Below, in pieces: positions 9,712 to 24,700 of a stretch of 64,000 bases of DNA. The stretch lies in the NCBI GenBank assembly GCA_002633005.1, contig NMRA01000224.1, positions 528,281 to 592,280 of the forward strand, in the 5' to 3' direction. Below the pieces are notes generated by a model. That model saw only the letters and a program-made list of their open reading frames with translations, was not told the DNA's origin and did not search any database. Source of the stretch: Phoronis australis. Its lineage: Eukaryota > Phoronida > Phoronidae. Made by a program: the position numbers and the translations under genes. Within the stretch, counting starts at the first letter, position 1. The number at the start of each line of letters is the position of its first letter.

Positions 9712-12700
9712 GTAAGAAGGTTCTTTGATTTAGTCACTTTTCTCTGATTGTATGGTGAAGACTAGAAACGGTAAAGGAGCAAAACTAAGGAGTTTCAGTT
9801 TGAGCGACTGTCGAACCTAATTTGACCGGAATTTCGCTTTGAAACCTTGCCCAGGGCTCTAATCTTTTTACTCGAAATAGAATTCGAAATTATGTTTGCA
9901 TTTTGTACTCTACTTTTGTGCGATTTCAGTGTCTATTATTCTATGCTCGAGTAAATAATGACTTACGTGGACAATTTATTAGTCCTAGTTTAGAGTTGAT
10001 AAACACAGCATTAAGGTTAAAAGTTCGAGTTACTTTGAACTCGAAATTCCGAGGTTTTACTCGAGATTGTAGCACAAATATAAAGGTCATCAAGTGCAAA
10101 CTTGGATTAGAAACTCATATGCATAAACTATAATGTATTCGAGCACAGTCTGATAACCACTTATCTTGAGTTCGCACAAAAGGAGCAGAGAAATTGCAAA
10201 AATAATTTCGAGTTCGTTTCGCATACAAAGATTGGAGACCGGGCCCTTGTTAGAGGACTAGAGGAGAAAGTGTATTTAGACGTATTTCATTGGTTGTGAA
10301 TGATACCGTTACTGTAGACGGTTTTTGTCGGTTTGGCATGTTTCACTATTAACCGTAAATGGTGTCGCGAACTTTATCTGTCGCAATTTATGAATACAGC
10401 AGTGCGGGCTCAATTTACGAAAACGCAACCGATTCGAGCAATAGTTATTTTCAAAAAATATCTGTCAACTGCTCGTCACGTCGTCTATTTTTCTCCCACA
10501 AAGAAAACCCAATGCTCCTTATTTGAACACACAGACGTACCGCTTTTCTCTTATGCGGAAAATGTGACCTTTGACCTTTAATTTAAGCAAAACGGCGATT
10601 TCAAGCGGTAGCCAGTACGATTTCTTTGAATGCATGCACACGTGTATAGTGTTAGGGGGCGTTGAATTTGAAAACTGTATTGGGATGAAGGAGTTTGTAT
10701 TTCGTATCAGTTTCAAAACTTGTGAATCTAATTTTTGTTCTAAAATTTCTTGCAGTATTCAAAGTTAATAACTCTCACATGACCATCCCCGAGAAATAGT
10801 TTCGCCAAGATCGGTTTAAAAGGAATTTAATTTTTACGAGTTGTCGCTCTCCATGATTGTTCCCTAACTTCACAACAGAGGGAGAAATGTTTGGCCCAAG
10901 TCTCCAGGGAGCTGATGTTATTGCAAAAATTATTGCCTCGATCTTTATTTCCATTCAATCTCTTTTCTCTGCCGGCAAAAATATTGGTTATGGTAAATTG
11001 TATCTCCCAAGAGTTTTACGTTGCCAGTAGAACAAAGTCGTTTATTGATGTGTCGCCCATCGTTGAGCATTGCAAAGCATGTTTAAGTCTATGTCGAGGA
11101 CCTTAGTGCTGATCAGTAACAGGTTTCGTGAATCAAACTTTAGATCAAGTCCTTTGTTCTTTTGTCTTTTAAGTTTTGTCTGCGGAGTGTAATATGACTT
11201 GGTAAACTGGGCTGCTAACATCAACTGCCTGATATTCAGCTGTTGAGTGGGCTACGAAACAGTTTTGTTTATATAACATGGTGAGGGCAATTGGGATATT
11301 AATGTTTCTTTCTGTTGTCTTGTGAGTAAGATTTTAATTTTGTTCAATTAGAAAACGGACAATCGCTGCACAAATCAAAAAAGTTCCTGTTAACTCTACG
11401 TTTCGTCTATTTATAAGACAGCATCAGGATATTTACAGTAGGACAACAAGTGTCGATTACCTTTCCTATCACATGGATGACGAAACGTTGAGTTAACATG
11501 AACTTTTTCATAGTGTGCGGCGATTGTCCGTTTTCTAATCGTACTTTGGCCAGAAAAATTATGTATGATGTATTTTGTTCAGGAGCACGCGCATGAACTG
11601 GACGACAATGATGAAATGTAGTTTCAACGCTTTGTTTATAAGTGAAGTTGCTCTAACTAAAGTTTGTTCTAAGTGCAAAATATGTTATTGACTACCATGT
11701 ACCTCTATGACGAGATCAATCGAGCGTGTACTTAAAAATTGCAACCCAGTTTTTCGTTGATTTAAAACTTGTTTGACAAAAAGGATGCCAAACCGGGTTT
11801 CGGCCTATTAACGGTACTAAAAATGACTTCTCTAAAATGAAATATTTTGCTATGTAACCCTTGACAACCTTCAAAAGTTTAGAGGAAAATTTGAAAACCC
11901 CTTTCAAAGTCTGATAAACGGGCAAGCTCGACCTAAGCTTTTAGCGAATTACACGGAAAAGACCACCTAACAAGGACCAATATCTCCAAGTTGTAAGATA
12001 GGCATGGGCGGCGCACTGTAGGGGACGGGGGAGGCTATAACCCCCCTCCCCACCCACTTTTTTCAGTCCTGCGACGCCCACAGTCTATGGGCGGTGCACC
12101 ACAGGGGGCTGGGGGCTATGACCCCCATTTTTTCAGTGCTGCGCCGCCCATGATAGGGGTATGCGTACCTGGTTGGTTTCTGCTTTTATCTTTCAAGAAT
12201 GACACCAATGATGCATTAGTAAGTGACAGAACGAAGATTGGTTAAAAACATCAAAATAGGGTTAAGTGTCCTTTTAAATGATACATTACCCCCACTCTGC
12301 CTTGTTAACAACCCTGTTTCGTGAACATCAGTGTGCAACTGCTGAAACGATTTGATCTGACCCCATATAATTAGTACCATGCAGAAGCTTGTGAGGGCGA
12401 CACGAGTGTAAACCGAAACGTTACCATGATAATGGCCGTGAACCTGCCGACCGTCTTCTCGAAACAAACGATACTTCTTCAATTTGAAGCCGCGAAAAAT
12501 CTTGAAAAGTTTGTAATAAGTGAACAAAACATGTAATAACGCTATACAAAATCCGCCGTTATCACAAAAAGACATTGCGCACACAGAAATCCACTTTTAC
12601 AATAATTTCAAATTTTGAATAATTATTTGACTCGGAAGGAACCTCTTTACCCAATTTTTTCTCTCTTTGCCCATCTAAATCGACCATGTGTCAGTCACTC

Positions 12701-15700
12701 CCCTCCAGAAATTACGCCCTTGTTTTTATACATAAATACATATATACATTCATTCACACGCCCTCACGACACACGCACGCGCACGCACACACAAAACACA
12801 CACGCATTGTACATAATGCATGTGCAGTGTGTATGTAGATATGTGTATGTATGTATGTGTGCATGTATGCACCACGTAAATGTACAAGAGAGTTTATACA
12901 ATGTAGTCTGCCAATTAAAGGGCATTGCGTAACTGTAGTTGGGAGCTGTTTAACCGCTGAAAAACGCAGTGAATGCGCTTACTGCTGTAGGTAACACATG
13001 TACACATGAACGTGTTTGACCTAATTTAAAACTAACATTTGCTCAATAATTCAGGTCACTGGAGCTAATAGAGGAATTGGCTACGAAGTTGTCAAACAAT
13101 TGTGTGAGGTGAGAAAGGGATGGAAGATATACTTAACAGGTGAATATTTGCAATTACTTCGTTTTTACAAGACATTGCCGGTTTTACGTCTGAAAAAAAC
13201 GCATTTCGGGGAGTATTGATGGATTACTAGTTTTCCTTTCATTTCCAACTTTGAACAAAACAACAAAATACGTTGCGTGTTTGTGATTTTATTACAAACC
13301 GATAATTCTTGCAGTTGTTTCCCAGACATTCGTTGAAATCAAGTCAGCTTCTTTACCATTTGAATACAGTTCAAAGCTTTGTTACTAAACATGCGGGATT
13401 TGGCTCTGCGCCAAAGCGTTCAGTTACTATTTCGGAAATAGTGGAAAATTACTTTTCTCATCAAGAATGTCGCTTGAAAGCGTTGAAATTCAGCGTTATT
13501 GCTCTGTGTGGAGCTTATTGAGGAGTCCTTCCACGGGACCACGTTATTATGTATGCGCATGGAGACACTAGAGCAGTTCAAAAGGAGGCGTTGAACAATT
13601 CTCACTGGGTTTTGCCTGGCAGTGTCACGTCACTGAACTAACCTGAACCTTCCAGTGCACTTGATTGTACGTAGTGCGATGCTCTAATTATTCATATGGG
13701 TGTACTGCAGTCATCGCTGTACAGTAAAAGCTTGAATCCGGAAATCGTTGATAGAACACGCTTGAAGGAGGATTCAGATTAACACGTTGGCGTCCCCTAC
13801 TAATTACAGTGTAGGTTTGTCCTCTCAATTTCCGGGCGTGGTGGTTCGAAATTACAAGTTTCCTTCTTGATCAGCGTCTAAAAATAATGCAATTTTAATT
13901 GTAGAATAAGTCGCCTGAAAGCCGAGGAAACACATTCACGGATGTAGCACTTCAAGCCTTCACTCGGTACATAGGCTCAAAATTAAACTAATCCGTTAGT
14001 CGCTTAATATCACTTCCAGGTAATAGTTAGCATTTGACCCGCTTCAAACCTGCATCAGCCGTCTAATAAATGCTACTGATGCAGGTTTGAAACGGGTCAA
14101 ACGCTTCTGAGATGTAGCAATGAATTTATTTCAATATATTTTAGCTCTACATATCACGTCGGATCTGTATTGCTCGCAAAAGATTCAAATTCAAGCGTTG
14201 AGCTGGTCGTACAGCGCGCAAAATAGTGTTACTGAAACGCGAAGCTCGCAAAGGCATGCCAAAATATTGCAACCGTTGTATTGTATTTTGATTTTGCTCT
14301 TGTTTGTGTTGAAGCTCGAGGTGCAATGAAGGGTGCGGAGGCTGTGTCTAAGCTGACGGAACAAGGTTTCCAAGTTCAATTCCACCAAATAGACGTAGAC
14401 TCTGATGAGAGTGTACAGAGAGCGGCTGATTACTTTAAGACAACCTACGGTGGCGTCGACATTATTGTCAGCAACGCTGGTATTAGCGGCGAAGGGGTAA
14501 ACATCAGACTTCAAAAATCGACTACTATAAGGTTTTAGCATTTACTGAAAAATTCATGCTTTTGTTTAGTGGTATTTTAGCTGTAATTAATGAGGTAGAT
14601 AATTTTTCACCACCTTACGTGCTATTACCCTCATTACGGCTGGGATATCTGCAGCGGCAGTGGGCAGCGGTCAGCCAAGCAGAATAAATTAAACCAAACA
14701 GTGAACTTGAAACAAAAGAACGTGCACCAGTGCATGTATACCTCAAGTGCGTGGCTGCTTTGTTTGTAAAAAGAATGCATCACAGGATCTTCTCTGTTTG
14801 CTTGTTCAAGGACTTGTGGGATCTGTTCAATGCTGCGTTTCGTAATGCCTTTTCTTACTTTAATTGGTGTTTATCACCATGTACATGTAACTACATGGCA
14901 CTAAAATCTAAAATCCACTAGGGCTGTGAGCATCGCTACCGTCTTATCTTGCGTTACGGAGCGAATCCGAGGTCGTCAAGCAGGGCTAACTAGTGTTTTT
15001 ACTACTAATGTTTATGCTTATTCGTTTGTTCCAGATTACCCCGCTTCACAAGGAGGTAGAAATGAACATAAACACGAATTACTACGGGACACTGCGACTG
15101 ATTCGTAGCTTCATTCCAATAATGCGGCCAAATTCAACGTACGTAGATTTATGCAGAAGGCTAAGCTTACGGGATCGAGGTCGAAAACTGACTCTCCAAA
15201 ATCACGAACTCTTGCGGAATGTCGCGAGATGTCGCCTTTCGTTATTGAACGCAACCCAGATATCAATCTCGTACGTTGTTGAGCGTCTCTGTGCCTTGTA
15301 CCGCAATTCGTATAGATATTAAAACCGTTTATCAATGGTACATAGCAGAGATCCGAAACCTGGCACATTTACATGTAGATTGGGTATTTGAATCGCATTA
15401 TTTCGAGAAAAGGTGTTCCTTATCACTGGCGGATTTAGAGGGGGGCCAAGGGGTCCATGCCCCCCTAAAATTCTCCCAGATTCCATTAGGCAGTTCGGGG
15501 GTGCGATTGTCTGACGGGCAAAATCCTGCCTAATGCTCTGCCCTGCACCCCCCCCCCAACTCAAAATCCTGGATCCGCCCCTGCTTATCCAAGTTTTTAC
15601 GAGAACTTTAATTTAGTTCGTAAGCCAAATATCTAGAAAATCACAAGATTTAGTTCGTAGTATATCAGTTTATTTTGACCAGTGCTTTTTTCTCGTGAAT

Positions 15701-18700
15701 CCATTGTTAATGCGACTCCAGATCAAACTACATGATAGACAGGCTTCGAAGTTTGATTGCTCGAATTTTATAATTCTATTGACGGGCTTACCGAAGGTAG
15801 CGTAAACAGAACTAACCCACGCAACGTCCAGCCATCTGCAGAATTCCAGCTGCCTACGTGTAAATGTGAACTCCGCTGACTGATGGCCTCCTCAGTACGT
15901 CTGGCCTCACGGCGCCAAACGCGATATCAATACGCCAAAGGCGACGTTAGGCTACATAAGCTATGTTAAACTTATTTATTTATTATTTATTAATGTAATA
16001 TTTACAATGAGGGTAGCCCCATCAGTTCACACTGTTTTCCATGGGGTACACCACCGTTCGAAATGTAGGTTTAACTTTTTCACCCCCGTGGTGAAATTAG
16101 AGCTTAGAAGTCAGTATGCAGTCTAACGTAAAATTATGTGTCACAGCGTGAGTGATCGGAAGGGTATTTAGCAAAAACCAAAATGTTTCGAAAAAGAACA
16201 ACTTAAGCGTCAAAAGGTTGCATGTATGCATTTTCCAATATTTTCTGAATTGTCACATACCCATGTTTTTTCTGTCAACTACGAAGGCTATGAATTGGAG
16301 ACCATTTCAAAACGGCAATGATGGCCTTAAAAGTACGGTAATTTGCAAGGTTAGCCTCGTATTCATACCATAAACTGACCAGAAACATAAACAAAACGTT
16401 TTACATCATTCCAATGAAACCTGTAGTACCATTATAATCAAAAATTCTTTCACCAGCCCCACCTGTGGAAAGGAAGCTCTATTGGTGAATAAGCTGAACG
16501 TGTCTGTGTCCAGACAACCACACAATTTTCATATGAAGCGAAACATATTTTTTAAAGCTAGAGAAAACAGTTACATTAAAACGGGACTGTAGAAAAATAA
16601 TGCAGCAGTTAACCGGCTCTAACATACAAATGTAACTCACAGTTGACCGAGATGCGCGCCACACAAAAGCTGATTCACACTTATTGTCAAAAGACTGAAA
16701 TCCTGACAGCGATCGCTGATTGGCTGATATGTCAGTGTTGACTGGTGGGGCCTCGATTGCCTATCACATAGGGCTGTGTCTTTGCGAAGAGCTTACATCG
16801 TATTTTATCATTGTATCAGACGCTCTTATTTTTTAGTGTTTGCCACAGTGCCTTTTTGTGTGACTCCTGGTTGTTTGAACTCTTCGTAAAACATTCATGG
16901 CAGACGCCTTTCGAGCATCCGGGTTTTGTCGGAGTCTCCCGAAGCAATTCCGAAGCTCTGTTTTAGCGCGCTCACGAATGTTATTTGAGTGCCCTACACA
17001 TAATTTAGCATCAGTTTGAATGTAGTTAAACTCTGGTTATGAAAAACAACGTTGTTCATAATTGAAGTACCAGTGGTGCTGGCTAGAAGCGCTGGCCTAC
17101 TGCAAAATCCGGCAATTGCCGATGGGTGATTTACCGCGACTAAAGACTTGCGGTAAAACATCGGAAATCTCCGCCAAAATCCGAGCTTTCGTTGTGCTTC
17201 AACAAAGAAGAGCACATAATGTCAAGATCGAACACAAAATACGCCCGTTATTGCAACTGAATTGTAGGTTAAGTGTTAAAATGAGCTACATTGTATAAGG
17301 AGAAACACACTACACAGAAATGAAAGGATTTTTTAGAAACCCCAATCATTTAAAATAGGGATAAATTTCTTGACTTTTTTATAGGGGTTGGTTGCTCAAA
17401 CTCGAAATTTTATCTTCGACAGGCGTACAAGTACGTTTCTTTTATTTGGTAACGAGTCATGGAGAAATTCGAGTGCCTGTGGGTAAAAATGGACAAGTAA
17501 AATCTTACTCCAAATTAATATCATTAAATTTACCCTCTTCCTTGAGTAAACTAGCATATTTACCGGTGCTGGAAAAAATAGCGTTCTGCCGTTAATCGGC
17601 TGCTTCTAAAGTTATGATGCGTTCTTTTGAGTGGGCTTATGGCGATTACTAATACGTCACCCGACTTTGACCAGGTCCACCCCCCCCCCCCCCCNGATTA
17701 TTCGATGCCGGAACAAGGTGGCGTGCATATCACAACAAATTATCGCAACTTGTTTCAAATTTTTACTATTTTACTACCAACAAATCGAACAAACCTTGCT
17801 GCTTGCTGCTGCGAAGCTGTCATCATCTCTCGAAAGACGTCACATTTTTTAGAAAATGGCGCTTTGAAAACGGACGACAGACTTTTCTTTGTTACAATGC
17901 TATTAAAATGACGTTTATTTGATTGTTTTCTACCTAAACGGCTGCAACGAACAAGGTGAGTGTCAATTGAATCTTGCATACACTCCCGCCCGTCGTTAGC
18001 TCCATTTGCTGACGTACAAGTTTCACCACGAGGTGACGAGCATAACTACCCAGGTAGGCAACGGGCTGTGTGCAGTGAAATTTTTGGGTCACACAGAGCT
18101 CAACACAGAGTGGTACAAGAGTCTTCATACTGCTATAGTCGGTAACTAAGCAACCCTTAAGAAGTTTACAGAGCTGAGTATTGGCTGGCAGCTAGCTACA
18201 TGTACCTGGCTAGATTTCGCAAAGCCCAGGGTCACACCAGTGTAAATTGTTGATACGGGTTGGTTGCACGGGCATATTTCCTGACGATGATGACGACTGG
18301 GTATCACTACGACTAGGTATCACTGCGTGTTGCTTTGTCTCAAATAGGTATGCCTGGTGACCCGACATTTCACACTAAATTTTCTTATTCCGACAATTTG
18401 AAGAATGCCACTTAACTGCGCCCTAAAATAGGACACTGAATTTACCCCCACCGAATACGTCACGAGAAGCAGCGCTTCAAGTGGGTGTTTTTTATTTTCG
18501 TTAGTAAATATAACTTCACTTTTTGCTGTTGATTTATTTGTGGAATTATTAAACAACTCATAGAAAACTATGCAAAATATATTCGGAATGAAATACAATT
18601 CCCTTTTAAAAACCAAAAAAGACGATGAAAAATTTCATATTTGAGCATGTTATTTGCCATACAATGTAGGATGAGTTTAAATAAGAAAAATGTCTCGCAG

Positions 18701-21700
18701 AATGTTAAAGGTAGTGCTATCAATTAAATAATTTACGCTGGTCTTTAATTGAGGGAAAATATGCATTATTTACAAATCTCAATCTCTTGGAAAACTTAAA
18801 AAACTAACGTCTCTTTCGCTTCCGTGTACCCTTCTCATGGCTAGGCTTTCGCCAAGGTGTCCAGCTGAATCTAGAGGGCGATTGTTGTGGGCCGTTCACC
18901 TGCGGAAAGTGAAGAGTTCTGATGAAACTATAGCATTGATGCGTGAACTGGCTTACTGAACCGAATGTCGTGCTTACAAAGCTTTACCTAGTTATTGACC
19001 ACTCTCATGCAGGCGCTACGCATGCCCAACTCGGAACCGTGGTCTCGTGTGTTCCAGGGGCTATTCTTAACATGCGAAGTGGGCAAAAAGGTACGCCTCA
19101 GAGAAACAAAACGTCCGAGAAAACGAAACAAAAGTCCACTAAAATGGAGCAGACATTTCACAGTTCTGAAGGTGATACCCCTTTTTAGTCCACCCGATTT
19201 TTTGTCAGCAAAACGTCCACGTCGTCAGGAATTCGAGCTCCCCATATTGAAGGCTGAATGCGCGTATGCTTAACTTTTGCATAACCTATTTCGCTTCTGA
19301 CTTTCTTGTTATAAACAGCTCTCTAGGTTTGCATACTTAGTGTGCTATCATTGAACACATTTTAGTTCGCGTTGATTAATTTCTGGAAGCATGTCAGTGA
19401 GATTGCGTTTTGGGTTCAAAATGAAACCCAGCCGTTAAATATTACAAACATCACCTAGTCTTCATTTTATGTTTTTCAGCATGATACTGGTCACGAGTGG
19501 CGCTGCTTATTACTTTTACGATTCGTGTTCAAGTGAAACCAGACAACAGTTCAAACACCTTAAGACAGTCCATGAACTCAACAATCTGCTGGACTTGTAC
19601 CAAAGGCAAGTAACGCCGATTATTCATGCAAGAACACTGTAGGCTGCGGAAGTATTGAAAATATATGATCTAAAATCTGAAGGATGTCTGTTCAGTTGTC
19701 TACAAATGGCGACCTAAAGAGTTCTAAACAAGAGCATATCTTTTCTGTCGTAACATATGTCACATTAGTATGACGTCAAAGTGTACCTGGCATATTATTT
19801 CTGTCAAGTGGGTATTATCAGGGGCGGATCCAGGATTTTGAGTTTGGGTGGGCTAGGTCAAAGTATTAGCCATGATTTTCCCGCCAGACATTCGCATCCC
19901 TGAACTGCCAAATCTGGGAGAATTTTAGGGTGGGGGACATGGCCCCCTTGCCCCCCCCCNCCCCCCCCCCCCCCTAAATCCGTCACTGATTATAATATCG
20001 GCATATTAATCGGTGTGATTTGAAAAAATATAGTCGTGAGAGATGTCAACGCGGGACGGGGTGTAAGACGTAGGTGACAAATTAATCAATAAAATAAGAG
20101 AAACATGAGCGCCATTATTTGTTATGGAAAATATTTTGCAGAGATGTAACAGAGAAGGGCTTAGACAGTTCGAATTGGCCTGTCGGCACTGTTGACCCCA
20201 CGTCCAACATGCCGACCCATGGTTACGGTATTGCAAAACTTGCGGTGATATTGCTGGGGAGGATTGTTCAAAGTCGATTGAACGAGGAGTCTAACAGGAA
20301 CATCAGTGTTGGAATAGTAAGTTGGGCTTTTCTGACTGTATTCTTGTTGTGCGCAATGCGATTGACAACCGGTTTTCAGGGTTTACTAACTTGTGCAGAA
20401 TTAGACTACGCGTCTTTCTCTAAAGGGCAACTATGCTTTCTGTTTGCTGTTGGATGAAAACCGTGATTAATTCTGATCTCTCATTTATTACGTAACAACC
20501 CCTAATTAGCTCAGCGAGATTTGCTGCTAAATTATTTCGCTAACAATAACGCTGGCGCCCTCTGTATAGGGTTAGTGTTAACTAGATCGCAATTACCATC
20601 AAAGGTCCTATCAGCTTGCCCAAGATCTTATTCCGGATTTCTAAACTACGATGCTGTAAGCCACTTCTGAAGCCAATTGTTCATAATGTGACAGTTCTTT
20701 TGCACTTAAAAATGCTGCGGGACACAGTTCTTCGTAATGCAACACGAGTCGGTAGTATCTTACTACCTACAATGCACCATGCTGGCTACAGTTCCTCATA
20801 ATGCAACATGTGACGGTAGTGTCCCAGCACCGCAGTGCACAAATGCCAATGGACTTCTTGTAAATTGACCTTTGACCTGGCAAGATTGAAGAATCTCAAA
20901 TGGTATGGTATCCCGGTGCAATTCATGAGTACACGGAAGCTGATCTCTCTACCTTCATTGGCTAATTCAAAATAAATTTGTTACACAATATGTACATAAA
21001 GAAATGTGTTTGACAAAAACCACACGATTTTGTCTAATCAGGTCAGTGGTTGTTATTTTGAACTATCATGAGGTCGTGTACCCGTGTCATGGTAAGGGTC
21101 CAGAAGGTAGTAACAAACTGCCATAAACAACTTTTCAATAAACAAGTTGGTAGCCAGAAATTTTCCACAGGTGGGTCAAACTAATTTACTGAATAACAAT
21201 TGATCATGTTTTTTGTTTGCCACACACACACCCACGCACACGAATATCATCTAAATTGTCAAGTCATGTTGGTTGCAGATAAGTAATAAGGGTTTCACAA
21301 AAAAACACTTTGATGGTGTGGTATTCATGTATTTATTAGCATGCCATCATGATACGGGTGATACTCGAACTTTGTATAACTAGCGATCGTCTGGTCTATA
21401 GACTAATTATACATAAAATACTTTATATCGACTTAGTAGCCTCAAAATTACACCTGAAATATGACATCGAATAAAAATACTTTAATTTAAAAGATGACAA
21501 ACCAGGCTTTGTCATAACAACAGATATTAAAAATGACATTCCCATTCAATTCCCTGAAACTAAATAATGCTCTATAACCCTCGACAACCCTAAAAAGTTT
21601 GGGGGAAAACTTGAGAACTTCTTTCGAAGTCTGCAAAGCGGGCCTGCGTGACTTGCGCTTTTACAAGTTGCAAAGCAACGATGGAGAAAGCCCACCCACC

Positions 21701-24700
21701 AAGAACCGTAATACCCAATCTGAGAAATAAACAGCCGATTTCATAAAGGTGGTTTAAGTTAAACCAGGTTTAAACTGGACTTAGACCAGGTTTAATGATA
21801 ATCTGCATTTCATAAAGGGGGTTTAACTTTTAGACCAGTGGTTTGTAAAACCTGGTTTAACTCCAGTTTAGACCTGGTCTAAGTCAGTTTTCATTTCACC
21901 AACAAGGTTTATATTCTTTTGACCTGTATTAAGATCTTAAACCATGTTTAACTTTAGACTTGGTCAGACCCAGGTTTAACTGTTAAATATTTCAGACTTG
22001 CATGGTATACATGTAAGTACAACTGAACGATGCCGCGGTGTGCAATTGCGACGCAGTTTTAGAGCGAAAATGGACTATTTTCATTATTCTACGACACGAG
22101 ATCAAACGTAGCATTGGCGGATCCAGGATTTTTTAAAAGAGAGGGGACGGTCAAGGACTTTTTGAAAGGGGGACCAAGTCAACAATTTGAAAATTATAGA
22201 TTTGATATCATTAAAATCAAGGGAAAAAGGGGGCTCCGGACCCCTTGACCCCCTGGATCCGCCTATGCGTAGACCAGTACGTGCTGGAGTGTGTCCTGCG
22301 GATTCCTCAGAATACGACTGGTCGAGCAGATCTCATCGTCGCAAGCCCTACGGATTTGACTTAAGACAGCATCCTCTGATTCTTCTGACTGAGTTCCACC
22401 TCCACTGTTCTCCGATTCAATGTTGCCGGGAAGGGGTCTTACCCCCCCCCCTTTGGCCGCGAAAAATAAAAACTAAAATGACACGGAAATAAATTTGGGC
22501 ATTTATCATGTTACATCTAATCGTGAGCATGTTCTTTAATGTGTGTGCGTTGGGCACACAAATTACATTTTTCCTCATGAGAAAAGCTTTTAGACCTTTG
22601 TCGTAAATGTCTGCACTGATTCTACTGGTGTATGCCATTCTAAACCCACGTGATCAAGGTTTCATTGAATCACTTCAATAGTTTCTTTGTTGGGTTCACC
22701 CAGCTCGACACAGTGGGGTGCTTTTCATACTTTAAACCAGGGCCCGGTCTCTAATCTTTGTACTCGAAACGAACTCGAAACTATTTTTGGCAATTTTTCT
22801 GCTCCTTTTGTGCGAACTTAAGATAATTGGTTATCAGACTGTGCTCGAATACATTATAGTTTATGCATAGGAGTTTCTAGTTCAAGTTTGCCCTTGAAGA
22901 CCCTTATATTCGTGCTACAAACTCGAGTAAAATCTCGAACTTTCGAGTTCAAACTCGAACTTATTGCTTTAATATTGGGTTTACAAACTGTGAACTAAGG
23001 GCAATAAATTATCTACGTAAGTTGTTGTGTACTCGAGCATAGAATAATAGACACTTATCTTGATTTCGCCCAAAAGTAGAGTAGAAAATGCCAAACCTAA
23101 TTTCGAGTTCCATTTCGAGTAAAAAGATTGGAGACCGGGCCCTGGTTCTACTGAACCAACTCCCTGGTCTAGCAAAACCGGGCTTTCAGACTCTTAAACC
23201 ATATTGGTGAAATGCAAGTTAGGTCTAAAATTAGACCAGGTTTAGGAAGACCAGTCTTAAACCTGGTTTTGTTAAACCACCTTTATGAAATCGGCTGAAG
23301 GAGTATAAGTTTTTAGTCAATTCCTGCTTTTATCATTCAAGACTGGCGCCAATGATGCATTAGCAGGTGACAGAACGCGGATTGTCAGAAATCCTCAAAA
23401 CAAAGTTTAATTTCCTTTTTAAGGTTAAAGCGAGTTGCGCAATTAGACTAAGATTCTCTTAATTTCGTGCCACAAAATTCTCACGGAGTTTCATTCCACA
23501 GACAAATTCAAAGAATACAACAGCTCCATAAGACGCAAGTGTGTCCTCAACATTCAGTCGCGTCTTGTTTACAACATTTTTTGTATAAACAATGTACAAA
23601 TATTTGAACTCTCTAACATAAGGAGGTAACAAGTGTTTGCGTCTAAGAACGTAAATTTAACTTTGTTGCGTGGGGAATACCAGCAAAGCATTATTCCATG
23701 TGGGGAGACGAAACAATTGAATAATTGTACAAATCATAAAACTTGATTTATTTATAGAGAAAGAGTTTACGCACTTTGACCTGAAAGGCCCAATCTTCAC
23801 CTTAATTACACTTTTCCGTAGCAGAAATTTGAAAGCTTATATCTTTAAATACCTCCAGGGTCAGGAATTTGTTTTCAAATTCCAAAAAAGTTCTTCACAA
23901 CATTTATGTTTGCCTCAACTACTGAAAGAGAAATTCGTATCGTCAATCAAAATATTTTTGTTGTTCGTCATTATTTTGTTTTCGATTGTCATGTCATTAT
24001 GTAAGTAGAAAATAATTTCTTGTTGTTGTGTCTGAAAAATATTCCCACATTGTTCTTAACTGGTTTGCCAGTCCACTTGAAGTAGCAAGTCGGATCAGGA
24101 CACTCTCTCTGCCGGTCTAGGTACAGTATAACCGCACTTTTTAATATTTAGCAGTTGGCCTGACAGTAACCCTGTATGTTTTTAAAATCTTAGATAATTT
24201 TTAACAGAATTCGTATCTTGTAGAATTATGTTGTATCATCTGCATGCAGGGTATCCGAAAGCCGCGTATGCTTGCATTCTCTAACCGTAATCAAACCTTG
24301 AATATTTATCAAATCCTGCCTAGTGTCAACTCCAGTCAAAATCGGTAAAAACAAAGATTTAGCGTCTTTAAAAACTTGCTACGCTAATATGACTGAAGGA
24401 TGTTTTTGGTCACGGCCCAAACTAACTGTTGACTAATTGCCTACAATTGGGCACGGGTGTATGCCTAAGCAAAGCTACAAATAATTGAAACGACTCTAGA
24501 TTGTGCAAATTACCACAAATTAGTCAGTAGTTGTCCGATTACCACGGAGTTGGTAAGGACAATTAGCAGCAAATTGTGCAAAGTACTACAAATTGTAGTT
24601 GGCCGATTGCCATCAACTTGTTATAGGTAACTAAGTAGCAAATTGTGCAAAATACTACAACTAAGTTACGGTGGCATAACGAAAATTGACAGCAAACAAT

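Larger units (their letters stand above)
21732..23297. mobile_element. 1.57-kb element with long TIRs rich in GGTTTAA
   Basis: Both ends read CAGCCGATTTCATAAAGGTG then GTTTAA, and continue with AAACCAGGTTTAA words for more than 40 bp, with an internal second copy of the TIR start near 21805. It contains two further insertions (22112-22267 and 22738-23144) and no coding frame of note. A flanking AA pair may be the target duplication, but this is not certain. Confidence 0.85.
21560..23425 (+). repeat. Dispersed repeat A, copy 2, split by a nested element
   Basis: The left part, 21560-21731, and the right part, 23298-23425, align together with repeat A copies 1 and 3. The 21732-23297 element sits between them. 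Copy 3 has no insertion at this point. Confidence 0.7.
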
